Source: Alphaproteobacteria bacterium (GTDB lineage: Bacteria; Pseudomonadota; Alphaproteobacteria; JACZXZ01). From it: DNA of 36,084 nucleotides. Position 1 is the stretch's first letter; each line of letters starts with the position of its first letter. Both the position numbers and the translations under genes were made by a program. Shown here piece after piece: positions 1 to 8,054 of the stretch. The stretch spans positions 1 through 36,084 of the forward strand of contig DASPOR010000010.1 of assembly GCA_035625915.1 (NCBI GenBank). The letters run 5' to 3'. The notes below the pieces were generated by a model that saw only the letters and a list, made by a program, of their open reading frames with translations, had not been told where the DNA came from and ran no database searches.

Positions 1-2
1 CT

Positions 3-671
3 TCATTCGGATTCGAGCGGGACGTCCCAGTATTCGTCGCTCGTCATACTCTCGGGGAACGCCTTACCGGTCGGCACGCGCTTCCACCAATCCTCCTTGG
101 TGCGGACGAACCCGCCGTGCTTGGCCGGCCCGGGTCCGAAAAGATAATCCCGCCAACTATCGTGAAGATAATTTGGCGGGAAGGCGCGACCATTTTCCTG
201 AAGCTGGCGGGTGGAGGGGGCAAGGGGTCGCATGTTGGGCGCCATGCCCGCCTCCCTGGGCAATCGGTTTCCTTTTCGGAGATTGCAGATGTTGCATGCC
301 GTGACCACGTTCTCCCACGTCGTGCGACCGCCGCGCGAGCGCGGGACGAGATGGTCGAAAGTAAGCTCATGCGTCGGCCGCCGCGCGCTGCAATATTGGC
401 AGCTGAAATGATCGCGCAGGAAGACGTTGAAGCGCGTGAAGGCCGGCCTGCGGGCAGCCGGAATATATTCCTTGAGGCTGATGACGCTCGGAAGCTTCAG
501 CGCCGTGCTCGGCGAATGGACGACCTGATCGTATTGGGAAACGACGTTCACGCGCTCGAGGAACACAGCCTTGACCGAGTCCTGCCAAGACCAGAGCGAA
601 AGCGGAAAGTAGTTCAGCGGACGAAAGTCCGCGTTCAAAACCAATGACGGCCAACTATTCGGTGCAAGCAT
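3..671 (-). CDS. HNH endonuclease family protein
   Basis: A 222-aa protein with a zinc-stabilised HNH (beta-beta-alpha-metal) nuclease fold. Visible are Cys91 and Cys94, the core Asp106-His107 in the segment TFDHLVPRSRGG, Asn121, and the second Cys pair 126/129. The N-terminus (about residues 8-30, VLNADFRPLNYFPLSLW) is the conserved start of the alphaproteobacterial chromosomal HNH family, which is usually encoded alone and is not clearly part of a restriction system. The ATG is preceded by GAGG about 10 nt upstream. The stop lies at the very left edge, so the gene is complete. The nuclease fold is clear from the motifs. The biological substrate is unknown, and no methyltransferase or phage gene is next to it. 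Confidence 0.88.
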   Translation of the reverse strand: MLAPNSWPSLVLNADFRPLNYFPLSLWSWQDSVKAVFLERVNVVSQYDQVVHSPSTALKLPSVISLKEYIPAARRPAFTRFNVFLRDHFSCQYCSARRPTHELTFDHLVPRSRGGRTTWENVVTACNICNLRKGNRLPREAGMAPNMRPLAPSTRQLQENGRAFPPNYLHDSWRDYLFGPGPAKHGGFVRTKEDWWKRVPTGKAFPESMTSDEYWDVPLESE

Positions 672-821
672 CGGCCCATTGCCTCGTAACCGCGCTATCT
701 ACTACCCATAGAACCATATTGTGACAAGGTTATGAAGTGAAGCCCAAAAATTGGCGAACCTTTTATACACACCCACAAGATGTTGGGGTGAAAAGGCTTG
801 AAAGAGCATTCCGCCGCCGGC

Positions 822-1487
822 TCATCGGGTGCCGGCGAGCATCTTGGCGAGGAAACGCGCGCCCATGCTCAGGCCGAATTCGTCGATGCCGTGGCCAAGC
901 CCCGGCCGCTCATGCGCCTCTACCGGGACGCCGAACGCTTCGAGTGCGGCCTTTGCCTGCCATAGGGACTCGACGGGGAGAATTTCATCGGCGTTGCCAT
1001 GGATGAGAAGGACCGGGGGCTTGGAGACAAGCGCCTCCGCCAGCTCTTCCACCCCGATCAGCCGCCCGGAATAGCCGAGGACGCCGGCACATTGCATGGC
1101 GCGGCGCAGCGCCACATAGAGTGCGGTCATCGTTCCCTGGGAGAAGCCAACAAGGGCGAGTTTGCTGTCGTCGAGACCACGACGCGTCAGTTCGGCGTCG
1201 ATGAAGGCATCGACCACGGGTGCCACGGCCTTCATCCCGGCGAGGATGCGCGCGGGAGAGCGATCGACGAGGGAGAACCACTGGCGGCCAAAGCCCGTGT
1301 CGCACGGAAACGGTCCATGAGGCGAAAGGAACTCAGCGTGCGGCAACACCTGAGCCCAATGCGGCGCCAATCCGATCAAGTCGTCGCCATCGGCACCCCA
1401 GCCGTGGAGCAAGATGACCAGCTCACGCGCAGGGCCCCCCGCGATCGGCCGAAAGCCGGGACCGGTTAGATTGAAGAGATCTTGCAT
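822..1487 (-). CDS. Alpha/beta-hydrolase, carboxylesterase/phospholipase family
   Basis: A 221-aa serine hydrolase of the small carboxylesterase / acyl-protein thioesterase-like family (Abhydrolase_2). The oxyanion-side segment LLHGWGADGDD is at residues 26-36. The nucleophile elbow GFSQG gives Ser116, with acid Asp167 (HGNAD) and base His199 (GLGHG). It is probably cytosolic and cleaves short acyl esters or thioesters; the substrate cannot be read from sequence. I start at the ATG at 1487 because GAGGAG lies 6-7 nt upstream. The longer frame to 1595 would add a low-complexity leader and overlap the glycosylase gene by 47 nt. It follows the glycosylase on the same strand with a 61-nt gap and may be cotranscribed. 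Confidence 0.88.
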   Translation of the reverse strand: MQDLFNLTGPGFRPIAGGPARELVILLHGWGADGDDLIGLAPHWAQVLPHAEFLSPHGPFPCDTGFGRQWFSLVDRSPARILAGMKAVAPVVDAFIDAELTRRGLDDSKLALVGFSQGTMTALYVALRRAMQCAGVLGYSGRLIGVEELAEALVSKPPVLLIHGNADEILPVESLWQAKAALEAFGVPVEAHERPGLGHGIDEFGLSMGARFLAKMLAGTR

Positions 1488-1548
1488 GCTTCTCCTCGTG
1501 GCAGTGCCTGATGGGGTCGATGGGTCTTGGCGAATGAGGCTCGGGCGA

Positions 1549-2172
1549 TCAGGTGGGTGCGTTCCTGTAATAGTGCCACATGAGCCGGGCCGCATAACTT
1601 CGGTAGGGCCGCCAAGGCTCGGCGATCTTCAACATGCGTTTGCGGTCAGGCCGCGAGCGAAGCCCCTTCAGCCGCTGTACGGCGACGACGACAGCGAGGT
1701 CGTCGACGGGCCAAATGTCGGGCCGCTTCAGCGCGAAGAGAAGATAGATTTCAGCACTCCACCGGCCGAGCCCCTTGATTTGCGTGATCGTCGCGATCGC
1801 GTCCTCGTCGCTCATCCGATGCACGCGGCGCAGGTCGAGCGTTCCGCTTGCGATCGCTTCCGCAAGGCCCCGTCCATAGTGGATCTTCTGACGGCTGAAG
1901 CCGATTTCGCGCAGTGCTGAGTCATCGAGCGCGAGGAAGCCCTCCGGTGTAAGCGGTTCCGCGAGAGCATCGAGACGGTTTCGAATTGCACTCGCGGACG
2001 CCGTCGAGAGCTGCTGGGCGATGATGATGTGGAGGAGCGTTGCGAATCCAGGTGTGCGCGGTCTCAAATCGGGCGTGCCCGCGACACGGTGGGCATGCGC
2101 AAGGTCGGCGTCGCGCGCGCCGAGTGCCTGCAGCATCTCCTCCAGGACCGTTCGGCTGAAGCGGTGAGCCAT
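1549..2172 (-). CDS. DNA-3-methyladenine glycosylase II (AlkA-like, HhH-GPD)
   Basis: A 207-aa base-excision repair glycosylase that removes alkylated purines from DNA. The helix-hairpin-helix is visible as IKGLGRWSAEIYLLFAL (about 132-148), followed by WPVDDLAV (154-161), where Asp158 aligns with the catalytic Asp of AlkA. The substrate-side segment IIIAQQLSTASASAI (49-63) is typical of the family. It lacks the extra N-terminal domain of E. coli AlkA, as most alphaproteobacterial members do. It is divergent from gluQ with only 55 nt between starts, so the two promoters must lie within or overlap that gap. Family assignment is firm; the exact spectrum of lesions is inferred. Confidence 0.92.
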   Translation of the reverse strand: MAHRFSRTVLEEMLQALGARDADLAHAHRVAGTPDLRPRTPGFATLLHIIIAQQLSTASASAIRNRLDALAEPLTPEGFLALDDSALREIGFSRQKIHYGRGLAEAIASGTLDLRRVHRMSDEDAIATITQIKGLGRWSAEIYLLFALKRPDIWPVDDLAVVVAVQRLKGLRSRPDRKRMLKIAEPWRPYRSYAARLMWHYYRNAPT

Positions 2173-2227
2173 GTCTCCTCCTCGATCCGCCTTCCCTTAG
2201 CCCAATCTTTGCGATACTGCCACTGCC

Positions 2228-3082
2228 ATGACGCCGGACCGCCCCGCCGTGACCCGCTTCGCGCCGAGCCCGACCGGACGACTTCATCTCGGTCATGCCC
2301 ATTCGGCACTCTTTGCCGAGCGCGCGGCACGGGAAAGCGGCGGGCGATTCCTCGTGCGGATCGAGGATATCGACCCAACCCGCTGCCGACCGGAGTTCGA
2401 GCAGGCCATTCTCGAGGATCTCGCCTGGCTCGGCCTCGAATGGGAACGGCCCGTGCGCCGCCAATCGGAGCACACGGCCGAGTACGCTCGCGCCCTCGCA
2501 GAGCTCGACGCGATAGGCTTGATCTATCCCTGCTTCTGCACCCGGAGCGAGATCCAAGCCGAAGTGGCCCGCGCCGGTGGCGCTCCCCACGGTGACGAAG
2601 GCCCCCCTTACCCCGGCACCTGCCGGAATCTAGGGGTGGGCGCACGCGAACGGCACATCGCATCCGGCCGTCCCTTCGCCCTCCGCCTCGATATCGCCAA
2701 GGCGCTCGCGCGCACGGGGCCGCTCCTCTGGTGCGACAGAGGGCGCGGTCCACAATCGATTGTCGCCGAAGGCTTCGGCGATGTGGTGCTGGCGAGAAAG
2801 GACGTGCCGACGAGCTACCATCTCGCCGTGACCGTCGACGATCATGTTCAAGGTGTAACGCTGGTCACGCGCGCCGAGGATCTGTTCGCCGCAACGCATA
2901 TCCATCGGCTGCTTCAAGCACTCCTCGGACTCGACACACCGGCATACCACCATCATCGGATCCTGACCGATCCGAATGGGAAAAGGCTCGCAAAGCGCAA
3001 CAGGGCCGCAACGCTCGCCCGCCTGCGCGAAATAGGAAAAACGCCCGCCGAAGTGCGCACGCTCGCCGGCTTTTCCGATTGA
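2228..3082 (+). CDS. gluQ: Glutamyl-Q tRNA(Asp) synthetase
   Basis: A 284-aa truncated glutamyl-tRNA synthetase paralogue that attaches glutamate to queuosine-34 of tRNA-Asp. The class I signatures are HLGH (20-23, in the HIGH position after FAPSPTGRL) and KRLAKR (252-257, a KMSKS variant). The GluQRS zinc site Cys102-x-Cys104 ... Tyr128-xxx-Cys132 is complete, which distinguishes it from GltX. It has no C-terminal anticodon-binding domain, and its length is normal for GluQ. The start is the ATG immediately before TPDRPAVTRFAPSP. It converges with the Nudix gene downstream, with a hairpin in the 41-nt gap. Confidence 0.95.
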   Translation: MTPDRPAVTRFAPSPTGRLHLGHAHSALFAERAARESGGRFLVRIEDIDPTRCRPEFEQAILEDLAWLGLEWERPVRRQSEHTAEYARALAELDAIGLIYPCFCTRSEIQAEVARAGGAPHGDEGPPYPGTCRNLGVGARERHIASGRPFALRLDIAKALARTGPLLWCDRGRGPQSIVAEGFGDVVLARKDVPTSYHLAVTVDDHVQGVTLVTRAEDLFAATHIHRLLQALLGLDTPAYHHHRILTDPNGKRLAKRNRAATLARLREIGKTPAEVRTLAGFSD

Positions 3083-3097
3083 TCGACGTCCCCTCTC

Positions 3098-3124
3098 GTG
3101 TGGCGGATTTCGGATTCGCCACAC
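3098..3124. terminator. Hairpin between convergent gluQ and Nudix gene
   Basis: GTGTGGCG (3098-3105) pairs perfectly with CGCCACAC (3117-3124) across an 11-nt loop. It begins 16 nt after the gluQ stop and touches the first base of the opposite gene's stop. It could end transcription in both directions, although there is no U-tract. The region 3095-3124 is 27/30 identical to 24040-24069, so it is also a member of the dispersed repeat described elsewhere. Confidence 0.5.
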
Positions 3125-3969
3125 TAGCGGTGCAGACCCCTCACGATCTCGACATAGTCGGGGTGCTCGGGCCCGATCAGGCCGTGCTGTACGAGAAAAT
3201 GGATGATGACCAGGTTGCAGTTGAATTTGAACTCGGCCGTCCCGCTCACGACCTCCATCACACGCTCGATCGGCCAAAGCATGAACTCCTGGATCTCGCC
3301 GTCCGTGTTGCGCGGCGTAAAGCTGGCCGGTAATTCGAGGTCGTAGACGAACTGGACGTCGGGCTTGAGGCCCTCGTCGGTTTCCATCGCGTAGGTGACC
3401 GCACCGACGGGCACGGCACGGCGGGCGAGCGCTTCGGGAATGTCCGCTTCCTCGGCGCACTCCTTCACGAGGTTATCCTCGATCGATATGCCGTAGGGCT
3501 GGCCGCCCGCGACAAGATTGTCGAGCATACCCGGATAAGTCGGCTTATCGAAGGCACGGCGGCCAATCCACATGTGAATGCCATCGTTCCTCCGCACATA
3601 TCCGTTCATGTGAACGCCGTAGGCGCAGACGCCGAATTCCGCGGCGGCTGCCCGTTCGATGAGCATGAGCGGCTCCTGCCCCCAGCCGAGCGAGACCGGG
3701 TAAGGTTCGTCGCGCCATCCGCCGACGACGCCCCGTTCGGCAAGACCTCGAAGCACCCCATCGACCGCAGCGGTCCGCGCCTCCGGCGTATCCAGCGTGG
3801 GCGCGAGCAGGACCGCGTCGTCGCCGATGTCGAAGAGTTTGGGAAAAGCCGCGAGTTCGTCGACGAACGGGCGCTTCAGCCAGCCGACCTTGCATCCGCC
3901 CACGACGAAAGGCCGGAAATGGCTCATGTCGTGCGCATTGCACTCGCGAATGCGGTCGAGAAAGCTCAC
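3124..3969 (-). CDS. Nudix hydrolase with DUF4743 N-terminal domain
   Basis: A 281-aa protein. An N-terminal DUF4743-type region (about 1-115) is followed by a Nudix domain (about 116-270). The Nudix box runs from Gly155 (GGQPYG) to KECAEEADI (169-177), keeping the metal-binding Glu170, Glu173 and Glu174. The usual first Glu of the box is Ile161. This layout matches the family related to plant Nudix20/24 and fungal thiamine-pyrophosphokinase-associated Nudix proteins, which act on damaged thiamine diphosphate or similar nucleoside diphosphates. The substrate here is inferred only. It is transcribed away from DUF2950, 63 nt downstream of that gene's stop on the same strand. Confidence 0.88.
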   Translation of the reverse strand: MSFLDRIRECNAHDMSHFRPFVVGGCKVGWLKRPFVDELAAFPKLFDIGDDAVLLAPTLDTPEARTAAVDGVLRGLAERGVVGGWRDEPYPVSLGWGQEPLMLIERAAAAEFGVCAYGVHMNGYVRRNDGIHMWIGRRAFDKPTYPGMLDNLVAGGQPYGISIEDNLVKECAEEADIPEALARRAVPVGAVTYAMETDEGLKPDVQFVYDLELPASFTPRNTDGEIQEFMLWPIERVMEVVSGTAEFKFNCNLVIIHFLVQHGLIGPEHPDYVEIVRGLHR

Positions 3970-4032
3970 CGGTGGATCGCTCTCGGTTGTCGGACAGTGC
4001 TCGTGTTGGCTAGGTGCGGGATCGGTACACGC

Positions 4033-5025
4033 TCACTTCACCTCTGTCCAGGTGGAATCCGGATTGAACGCGCTCATGCGGCGCGCGATCTCCGCGGTTT
4101 TGGGGCCGAGGTCCTTCTGATAGACGATGCCATCGTGGTTGACGAGGAACGTCATCACGCCGGAATCGCCGTACTTCACTGGAAAGGCAACGAGCGCAAA
4201 GCCGCCGATCATACGATTGTGAACCACGTAGTCGTATGCTCCACCCTGGGCATTTGGACCTTGCCGGGTCAGAATCTTATAGTAGTAGCCGTGATAGGGC
4301 TCGCGCTCGCTGCTGTAGCCCTCGGCCCGCGCCCCGGCGACCAGGGGTCCCATCGGACTGGGCGTCTCGCCGTCCGCAACCGGCCAATAGAGCCCGTCAC
4401 GCTTGCCCGAAGTGCTCATGAACTTTTGCGCGTATTCCATATACGGACTGCCGCTCGCGTGCGTGGTTGCGTATTCGTGCTGCGCGTCGACGTAAGCGCG
4501 GCAGACCTCAATCGTGTTGAGCTCGTTGCGGCCGACGCGCCGGGCGAGGATTTCCGCCACCCCTGTCTTCGTGTCGAAGTGCCAGCGCTCGCCTGCCTTC
4601 ACGAGCGGGATCGGAAACGGCCACTCTTCGTTGCCGATTGAAAGCGTTGCCTTGTCGTCGCCCTCCATCTGGAGCTTGTGCTCGTGGTCGAAGCGTTCCG
4701 CGAACCCCGCCCGCCCTTCCTTGTCCGAAATGGGATCGCCGGAAAACACAAGGTTGCGTCCACCGGGGCCGAGAATTTTGAGAAGTTCGGCAGTATCGTT
4801 TGCGCGGACCGCGGCCGCGAGGGCCTCGACCGCCTGGTCGGCCGATGCGAAGTCGAGCTGCTTGGCGCCCGCGGCTAGAGCAGTTTGGCCAGCACTCCAG
4901 GCGAACGCGGCAAGGGCACATGTCGCTGCGATGCGAAGTGCGGCTCTTCGCAGCAAGGCCGGAAAAGCTGCCACGACGGGACGCCGCGGCGAGGTTCTAA
5001 GGTCGTCCCTGTTCACGCTGACCAT
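4033..5025 (-). CDS. DUF2950 family exported protein
   Basis: A 330-aa protein of the DUF2950 family, of unknown function. After a basic N-terminus there is a hydrophobic signal segment (about 28-50, ending in ALAAGA), so it is probably exported. The mature part contains family blocks such as LDFASADQAVEALAAAVRAND, the NDTAELLKILGPGG region, and a C-terminal half with GYYYKILTRQGPNAQGGAYDY and FPVKYGDSGVMTFLVNHDG. I start at the ATG at 5025 (GAGGA about 5-6 nt upstream). The same frame stays open far upstream through the DUF3300 gene, but that part is a shadow. It lies 58 nt after DUF3300 on the same strand. DUF3300 and DUF2950 genes commonly occur as a pair, which supports a shared envelope role. 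Confidence 0.88.
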   Translation of the reverse strand: MVSVNRDDLRTSPRRPVVAAFPALLRRAALRIAATCALAAFAWSAGQTALAAGAKQLDFASADQAVEALAAAVRANDTAELLKILGPGGRNLVFSGDPISDKEGRAGFAERFDHEHKLQMEGDDKATLSIGNEEWPFPIPLVKAGERWHFDTKTGVAEILARRVGRNELNTIEVCRAYVDAQHEYATTHASGSPYMEYAQKFMSTSGKRDGLYWPVADGETPSPMGPLVAGARAEGYSSEREPYHGYYYKILTRQGPNAQGGAYDYVVHNRMIGGFALVAFPVKYGDSGVMTFLVNHDGIVYQKDLGPKTAEIARRMSAFNPDSTWTEVK

Positions 5026-5083
5026 GGTGTCCTCGCACAATCTTCGAAGGGATAGGTGTAGGTTTCGAATTGCGTTGTCGCGG

Positions 5084-6499
5084 TTACTTCTTTTGTTGTT
5101 GCTGCGGGTTGCCGCCACCCTTATTGCCGCCCCCAGCTGGCGCATTATGCGGTGGCGGATTGGCCCGCGGTGCGGGTGCGTGCGACTGCATCGACGCCAG
5201 GCTTTGCCGGCCGCGTTGGGCGTGGGCTGCGGCTTCGGTCCCGTTCTTGGCCGTACCCTGGAACGTGGGCGAAGGCGCGTGCTGCTGCGTCGCAGGCTGA
5301 TGTTGGACCGTCTGCGGCGGCGTATGCTGTGTTTGCGCCATCTGCGGCGGCGTGTGCTGCGTTTGCGCCGTCTGTGGCGGCGTGTGCTGCACTTGCGCCG
5401 TCTGCGGCGGGGCATGTTGCGTTTGTGCCGCCCCCGGCGAATGCTGAGCGATCTGCGGCGCGCCATGCTGCGTTTGTGCGGTCGTCGGCGAGCGAGGCGC
5501 CCCGGGTGCTGGCGTATGATCGTACCCGCGGAAATCGCGCCGTGCCTCGGACGGTGATGCCGCCGCCGGCCGGAACTCGCGGTGCGACACCGGATCGCGA
5601 TAGGCAACGCCACGGCGGTGATAGGCATCGTGCGCCCACACGTCGCGTTCGAAGCGCGGACGGTTGTCGTGCACGATGAAGTAGTTGTTGATCGTGTTGT
5701 ACCGGTTGTAATCCACGTGCAATGCGTGATGGCCCCAATCCCAGGTGTCCCAGCCCCACAACAGGTCGACGATGCCGAACCCGATGCTGAATCCGATGCC
5801 CGAAACGATTGCGGGCCCGATGTAGAAACCTGGCGGCGGGGGAATATAGATCGGCGGGTAAGCGGGATAAGCCCAGGTGCCATATACGACCGTCGGGTTG
5901 TAAACCGGCACATAGACGACTTGGGGATTGGCGGGCTGAATAGCGATCGATTGATCGACCGGGGTTACGATCTGCTGCGGTGTCGTGCGCAGGTTTCCTG
6001 CCGCCATCGCCTGCTGGCGCAGGCGTTGAACGGAGTTCATCACGTCGCCCTGCTGCGCCAGAAACGCATCCCCCAGCCTTTGCGTCCAATCGAGCCGCCC
6101 ATCCATCATCGCAAGGATCTGGGGGAACGGCACCAGGGACTTCACGCTCGGGTCCCAGTCGATTTGCTGGAGTGCAGCGGCGAGTTGATCGCCCTTGAGT
6201 TGGGCGTTGTTCGGATCCTTCACCCACCGGTCGGCCTGCACAACCTCGAGCGGATAAGTCGACGCCATGAGGATCTGGCCGAGAAGTTGATCGGGATAAA
6301 GAGCGATCGGCGCCAGCATCTGGTCGAGCTGTTCCGGCGAATAGATGGGAGCTTGTTGGGCTTGGCCCTGCTGATCCTGTGCCGCTTGGTCCTGCGGGAC
6401 CGGTTGGACCGGCTGAACGGTTTGCTGCGCCCAGAGTGCGGGGCTTGCGAGACCGAGGGCAAGAACGCCCGCAATCGTGCGCGTAAGAGGACGCTTCAT
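5084..6499 (-). CDS. DUF3300 family exported protein with Q/H/P-rich repeat tail
   Basis: A 471-aa secreted or periplasmic protein of the DUF3300 family, of unknown function. A Sec signal peptide (about 1-24, cleavage near ALWAQQ) is followed by a Gln-rich linker. The DUF3300 core (about 52-285) carries YSPEQLDQMLAPIALYPDQ, TYPLEVVQADRWV and tandem VYVPVYNPTVVYG, then a Tyr/Pro-rich stretch and a hydrophobic Gly/Ile segment (about 228-250). Residues about 340-415 are repeats of a ten-residue QTAQTQHTPP unit. The end is Gly/Asn/Gln-rich and finishes with lysines. AGGAAAGGGTGAGG precedes the ATG. A TATAAT box lies at 6559-6564 on the minus strand, but no good -35 is visible. It heads a two-gene unit with DUF2950. 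Confidence 0.9.
   Translation of the reverse strand: MKRPLTRTIAGVLALGLASPALWAQQTVQPVQPVPQDQAAQDQQGQAQQAPIYSPEQLDQMLAPIALYPDQLLGQILMASTYPLEVVQADRWVKDPNNAQLKGDQLAAALQQIDWDPSVKSLVPFPQILAMMDGRLDWTQRLGDAFLAQQGDVMNSVQRLRQQAMAAGNLRTTPQQIVTPVDQSIAIQPANPQVVYVPVYNPTVVYGTWAYPAYPPIYIPPPPGFYIGPAIVSGIGFSIGFGIVDLLWGWDTWDWGHHALHVDYNRYNTINNYFIVHDNRPRFERDVWAHDAYHRRGVAYRDPVSHREFRPAAASPSEARRDFRGYDHTPAPGAPRSPTTAQTQHGAPQIAQHSPGAAQTQHAPPQTAQVQHTPPQTAQTQHTPPQMAQTQHTPPQTVQHQPATQQHAPSPTFQGTAKNGTEAAAHAQRGRQSLASMQSHAPAPRANPPPHNAPAGGGNKGGGNPQQQQKK
5311..5430. repeat. Four tandem 30-bp repeats inside the DUF3300 gene
   Basis: Units start at 5311, 5341, 5371 and 5401. Each is exactly 30 bp and begins TCTG(C/T)GGCGG, with a few substitutions between units. 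They encode on the minus strand the ten-residue period QTAQTQHTPP. More degenerate copies continue to about 5490. The exact 30-bp register suggests recent duplication by slippage or unequal recombination, so copy number may differ between strains. Confidence 0.85.
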
Positions 6500-6681
6500 G
6501 CCTCACCCTTTCCTGACAGTTCGTTCAGAGTCCTATCGCCATCGGTTATTCCAAATCGATTATACGCAGATCGATCGTCCCTCCTGCGTAGAGCGTCGCC
6601 TTCATCGCTGCATGTTGTGATTGTCATGGCAAGTTCAGGCCTTGCACAAGGGCGATATCGGGACGTCCCAATTTCACCGCA

Positions 6682-6969
6682 CTAGGCGCTTTGGGCGTAG
6701 CGCTTCTCCGAGATGAGCACGCTGTCGACGTCGGCAAGCTGACGAAGGCAACGCGCAATGTATTCGGCAAGCGCACCATCCATCCCCTCGATCTGGATGT
6801 CGATGCTGATTTGGCCGCGCCCAGGGCCACCCACGCTGCTGTGCCATTGTGTTGGAACGAAGCCGCGCTTGGCGAAAAGCTCGAGCACGCGCGGCATCAC
6901 ACCCGGCTCGGGTCGAGCCTCGACGGCGAAACAAGCGGTGGTGGTGGTGACGTCAGGCGAGAAAAACAT
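6682..6969 (-). CDS. Small ACT-domain-like protein
   Basis: A 95-aa protein that fits a single ACT fold. It has an N-terminal beta strand (TTTTACFAVEARPEPGVMPR), a helix VLELFAKRGF, then ISIDIQIEGM and a second helix with AEYIARCLRQLADVDSVL. The closest family impression is stand-alone ACT proteins resembling the acetolactate synthase small subunit (IlvM/IlvH-like) that bind an amino acid. No ilv gene is nearby, so its partner is unknown. I start at the ATG at 6969, with AGGAG 10 nt upstream, not at the longer GTG frame to 7026. The gene is preceded by a roughly 100-nt leader and a candidate promoter. Confidence 0.75.
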   Translation of the reverse strand: MFFSPDVTTTTACFAVEARPEPGVMPRVLELFAKRGFVPTQWHSSVGGPGRGQISIDIQIEGMDGALAEYIARCLRQLADVDSVLISEKRYAQSA

Positions 6970-7287
6970 GACAAGCAAACTCCTGCAAATCGGCGAAGGA
7001 ACGAGCACGAAGTCCCGGCAACCCAACAGGCGCCGGGGTGCTAATTCGCCGAATGAGGTGCTGCTTGCACATGTCGGGGAAGTTAGCAGCCTCCATTGCG
7101 CCGCGTCAACGGTCCCGCGGCGGGGAACAGGGTCCCCGCTTGAGCGGTTCTATTTGCCCCGGCGATCGCGTAATTAGTGCGCGGGAAATCGCGGCTGGAA
7201 GTCGCGAAAAGCCGGGTCGAAACCGATGTCGGATCGACGGGCGAGTGCCGCCGCGGCCGTCGTCATTCACGCAATCGCCTCTCGACA
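6970..7287. other. 318-nt intergenic region between ech and ACT gene
   Basis: No convincing gene is seen. It contains a perfect 7-bp hairpin GCGGGGA-ACAGGG-TCCCCGC (about 7120-7139) without a T-tract, which could end the upstream ech transcript. It also holds a minus-strand promoter candidate and a roughly 100-nt leader for the ACT gene with short GC-rich complementary segments. I could not match the leader to a known riboswitch class. Open frames crossing it are low-complexity shadows. Confidence 0.5.
7080..7109 (-). promoter_or_regulatory. Candidate promoter of the ACT-domain gene
   Basis: Read on the minus strand: TTGACG (7104-7109) as -35, an 18-nt spacer, and TAACTT (7080-7085) as a weak -10. 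It lies about 110 nt before the ATG. The -35 is good and the -10 is poor (3 of 6), so this is tentative. Confidence 0.3.
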
Positions 7288-8049
7288 TCAGGTCTGCTTT
7301 CCGAACTTCGCGATAATAGCCGCCGTGTCGGGATCGAGAAAACCGCGCACGGTCGCGTCCGTCTCGAGCGTCATCGCACCTTCGACATCGAGGGCCGCCG
7401 CACGGTTGATGACGCGCTTCAAGTCGCTCACCCTGGCGGCTGGCAGTTGGGCGATGCGGCGTGCCGCGGCTTGCGCTTCCTCGAAGAGGTGCGCTTCCGG
7501 CACGACCTTCCAGGCAAGACCCATCTCCAAGGCGGCCTTGGCGTCGAAGCGTTCGCCGAAGAGGATCAACTCGCGCGCCTTCTGGAGTCCGACAATGCGC
7601 GGGAGGAGTGCGGTTGCCCCGCCGGTCACGAACACGCCGAGCGAAATCTCGGGGAAGAAGCAGCGCGTTCCCTCCGCGAGGATCGCGAGATCGCAGTTGA
7701 TGAGCCATTCGAGGCCGCCGCCGACCGCCCAGCCGTGGATTGCACCCACGACCATCTTGTCGCCAAGCACGATGGCACGGGTGACTGCCTGGATCTGCTC
7801 GATATAGGCGCGCGTCTCTCCGGGTGAGCGGCGCTGCTGATCGAACTCCTTGAGGTCGTCGCCGGCGCAAAAGGCGCGTCCCGCGCCGCGCAGAACGATC
7901 GCGCGTGTCGAGGGATCGTCGTTGGCGTCGCGGATGGCGGCGACAAGGGCCGCGAGGAGTTCGGGATTGATCGCATTCAGGCGTGCGGGCCGGTTGAGCG
8001 TAATGGAACGAACACCGTCGGCGATCTCGTTAAGCACGACCTCGCTCAT
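7288..8049 (-). CDS. Enoyl-CoA hydratase/isomerase (crotonase) family protein
   Basis: A 253-aa crotonase-fold protein. The oxyanion-hole segments are RAFCAGDDL (about 58-66) and the GWAVGGGLEW region (about 107-116). Both catalytic glutamates expected for a hydratase are present, one in GGGLEW and one in FFPEISLG, so hydration of an enoyl-CoA is plausible; isomerase or lyase activity cannot be excluded. ATG at 8049 is preferred: AGGGAG lies about 9 nt upstream. A GTG at 8058 would overlap the upstream stop. It directly follows the PaaK-like ligase in an operon, implying that the ligase's CoA product, or a derivative, is the substrate. Confidence 0.9.
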   Translation of the reverse strand: MSEVVLNEIADGVRSITLNRPARLNAINPELLAALVAAIRDANDDPSTRAIVLRGAGRAFCAGDDLKEFDQQRRSPGETRAYIEQIQAVTRAIVLGDKMVVGAIHGWAVGGGLEWLINCDLAILAEGTRCFFPEISLGVFVTGGATALLPRIVGLQKARELILFGERFDAKAALEMGLAWKVVPEAHLFEEAQAAARRIAQLPAARVSDLKRVINRAAALDVEGAMTLETDATVRGFLDPDTAAIIAKFGKQT

Positions 8050-8054
8050 CGCCC

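Noticed and set aside
3..671. HNH protein as part of a restriction or phage system
   Set aside because: It matches a conserved chromosomal HNH family, and no methylase, portal or terminase gene is adjacent.
5026..5913. Upstream extension of the DUF2950 frame to 626 residues
   Set aside because: The extra residues are an Arg/Thr-rich out-of-frame reading of DUF3300. A signal peptide and ribosome-binding site mark the true start at 5025.
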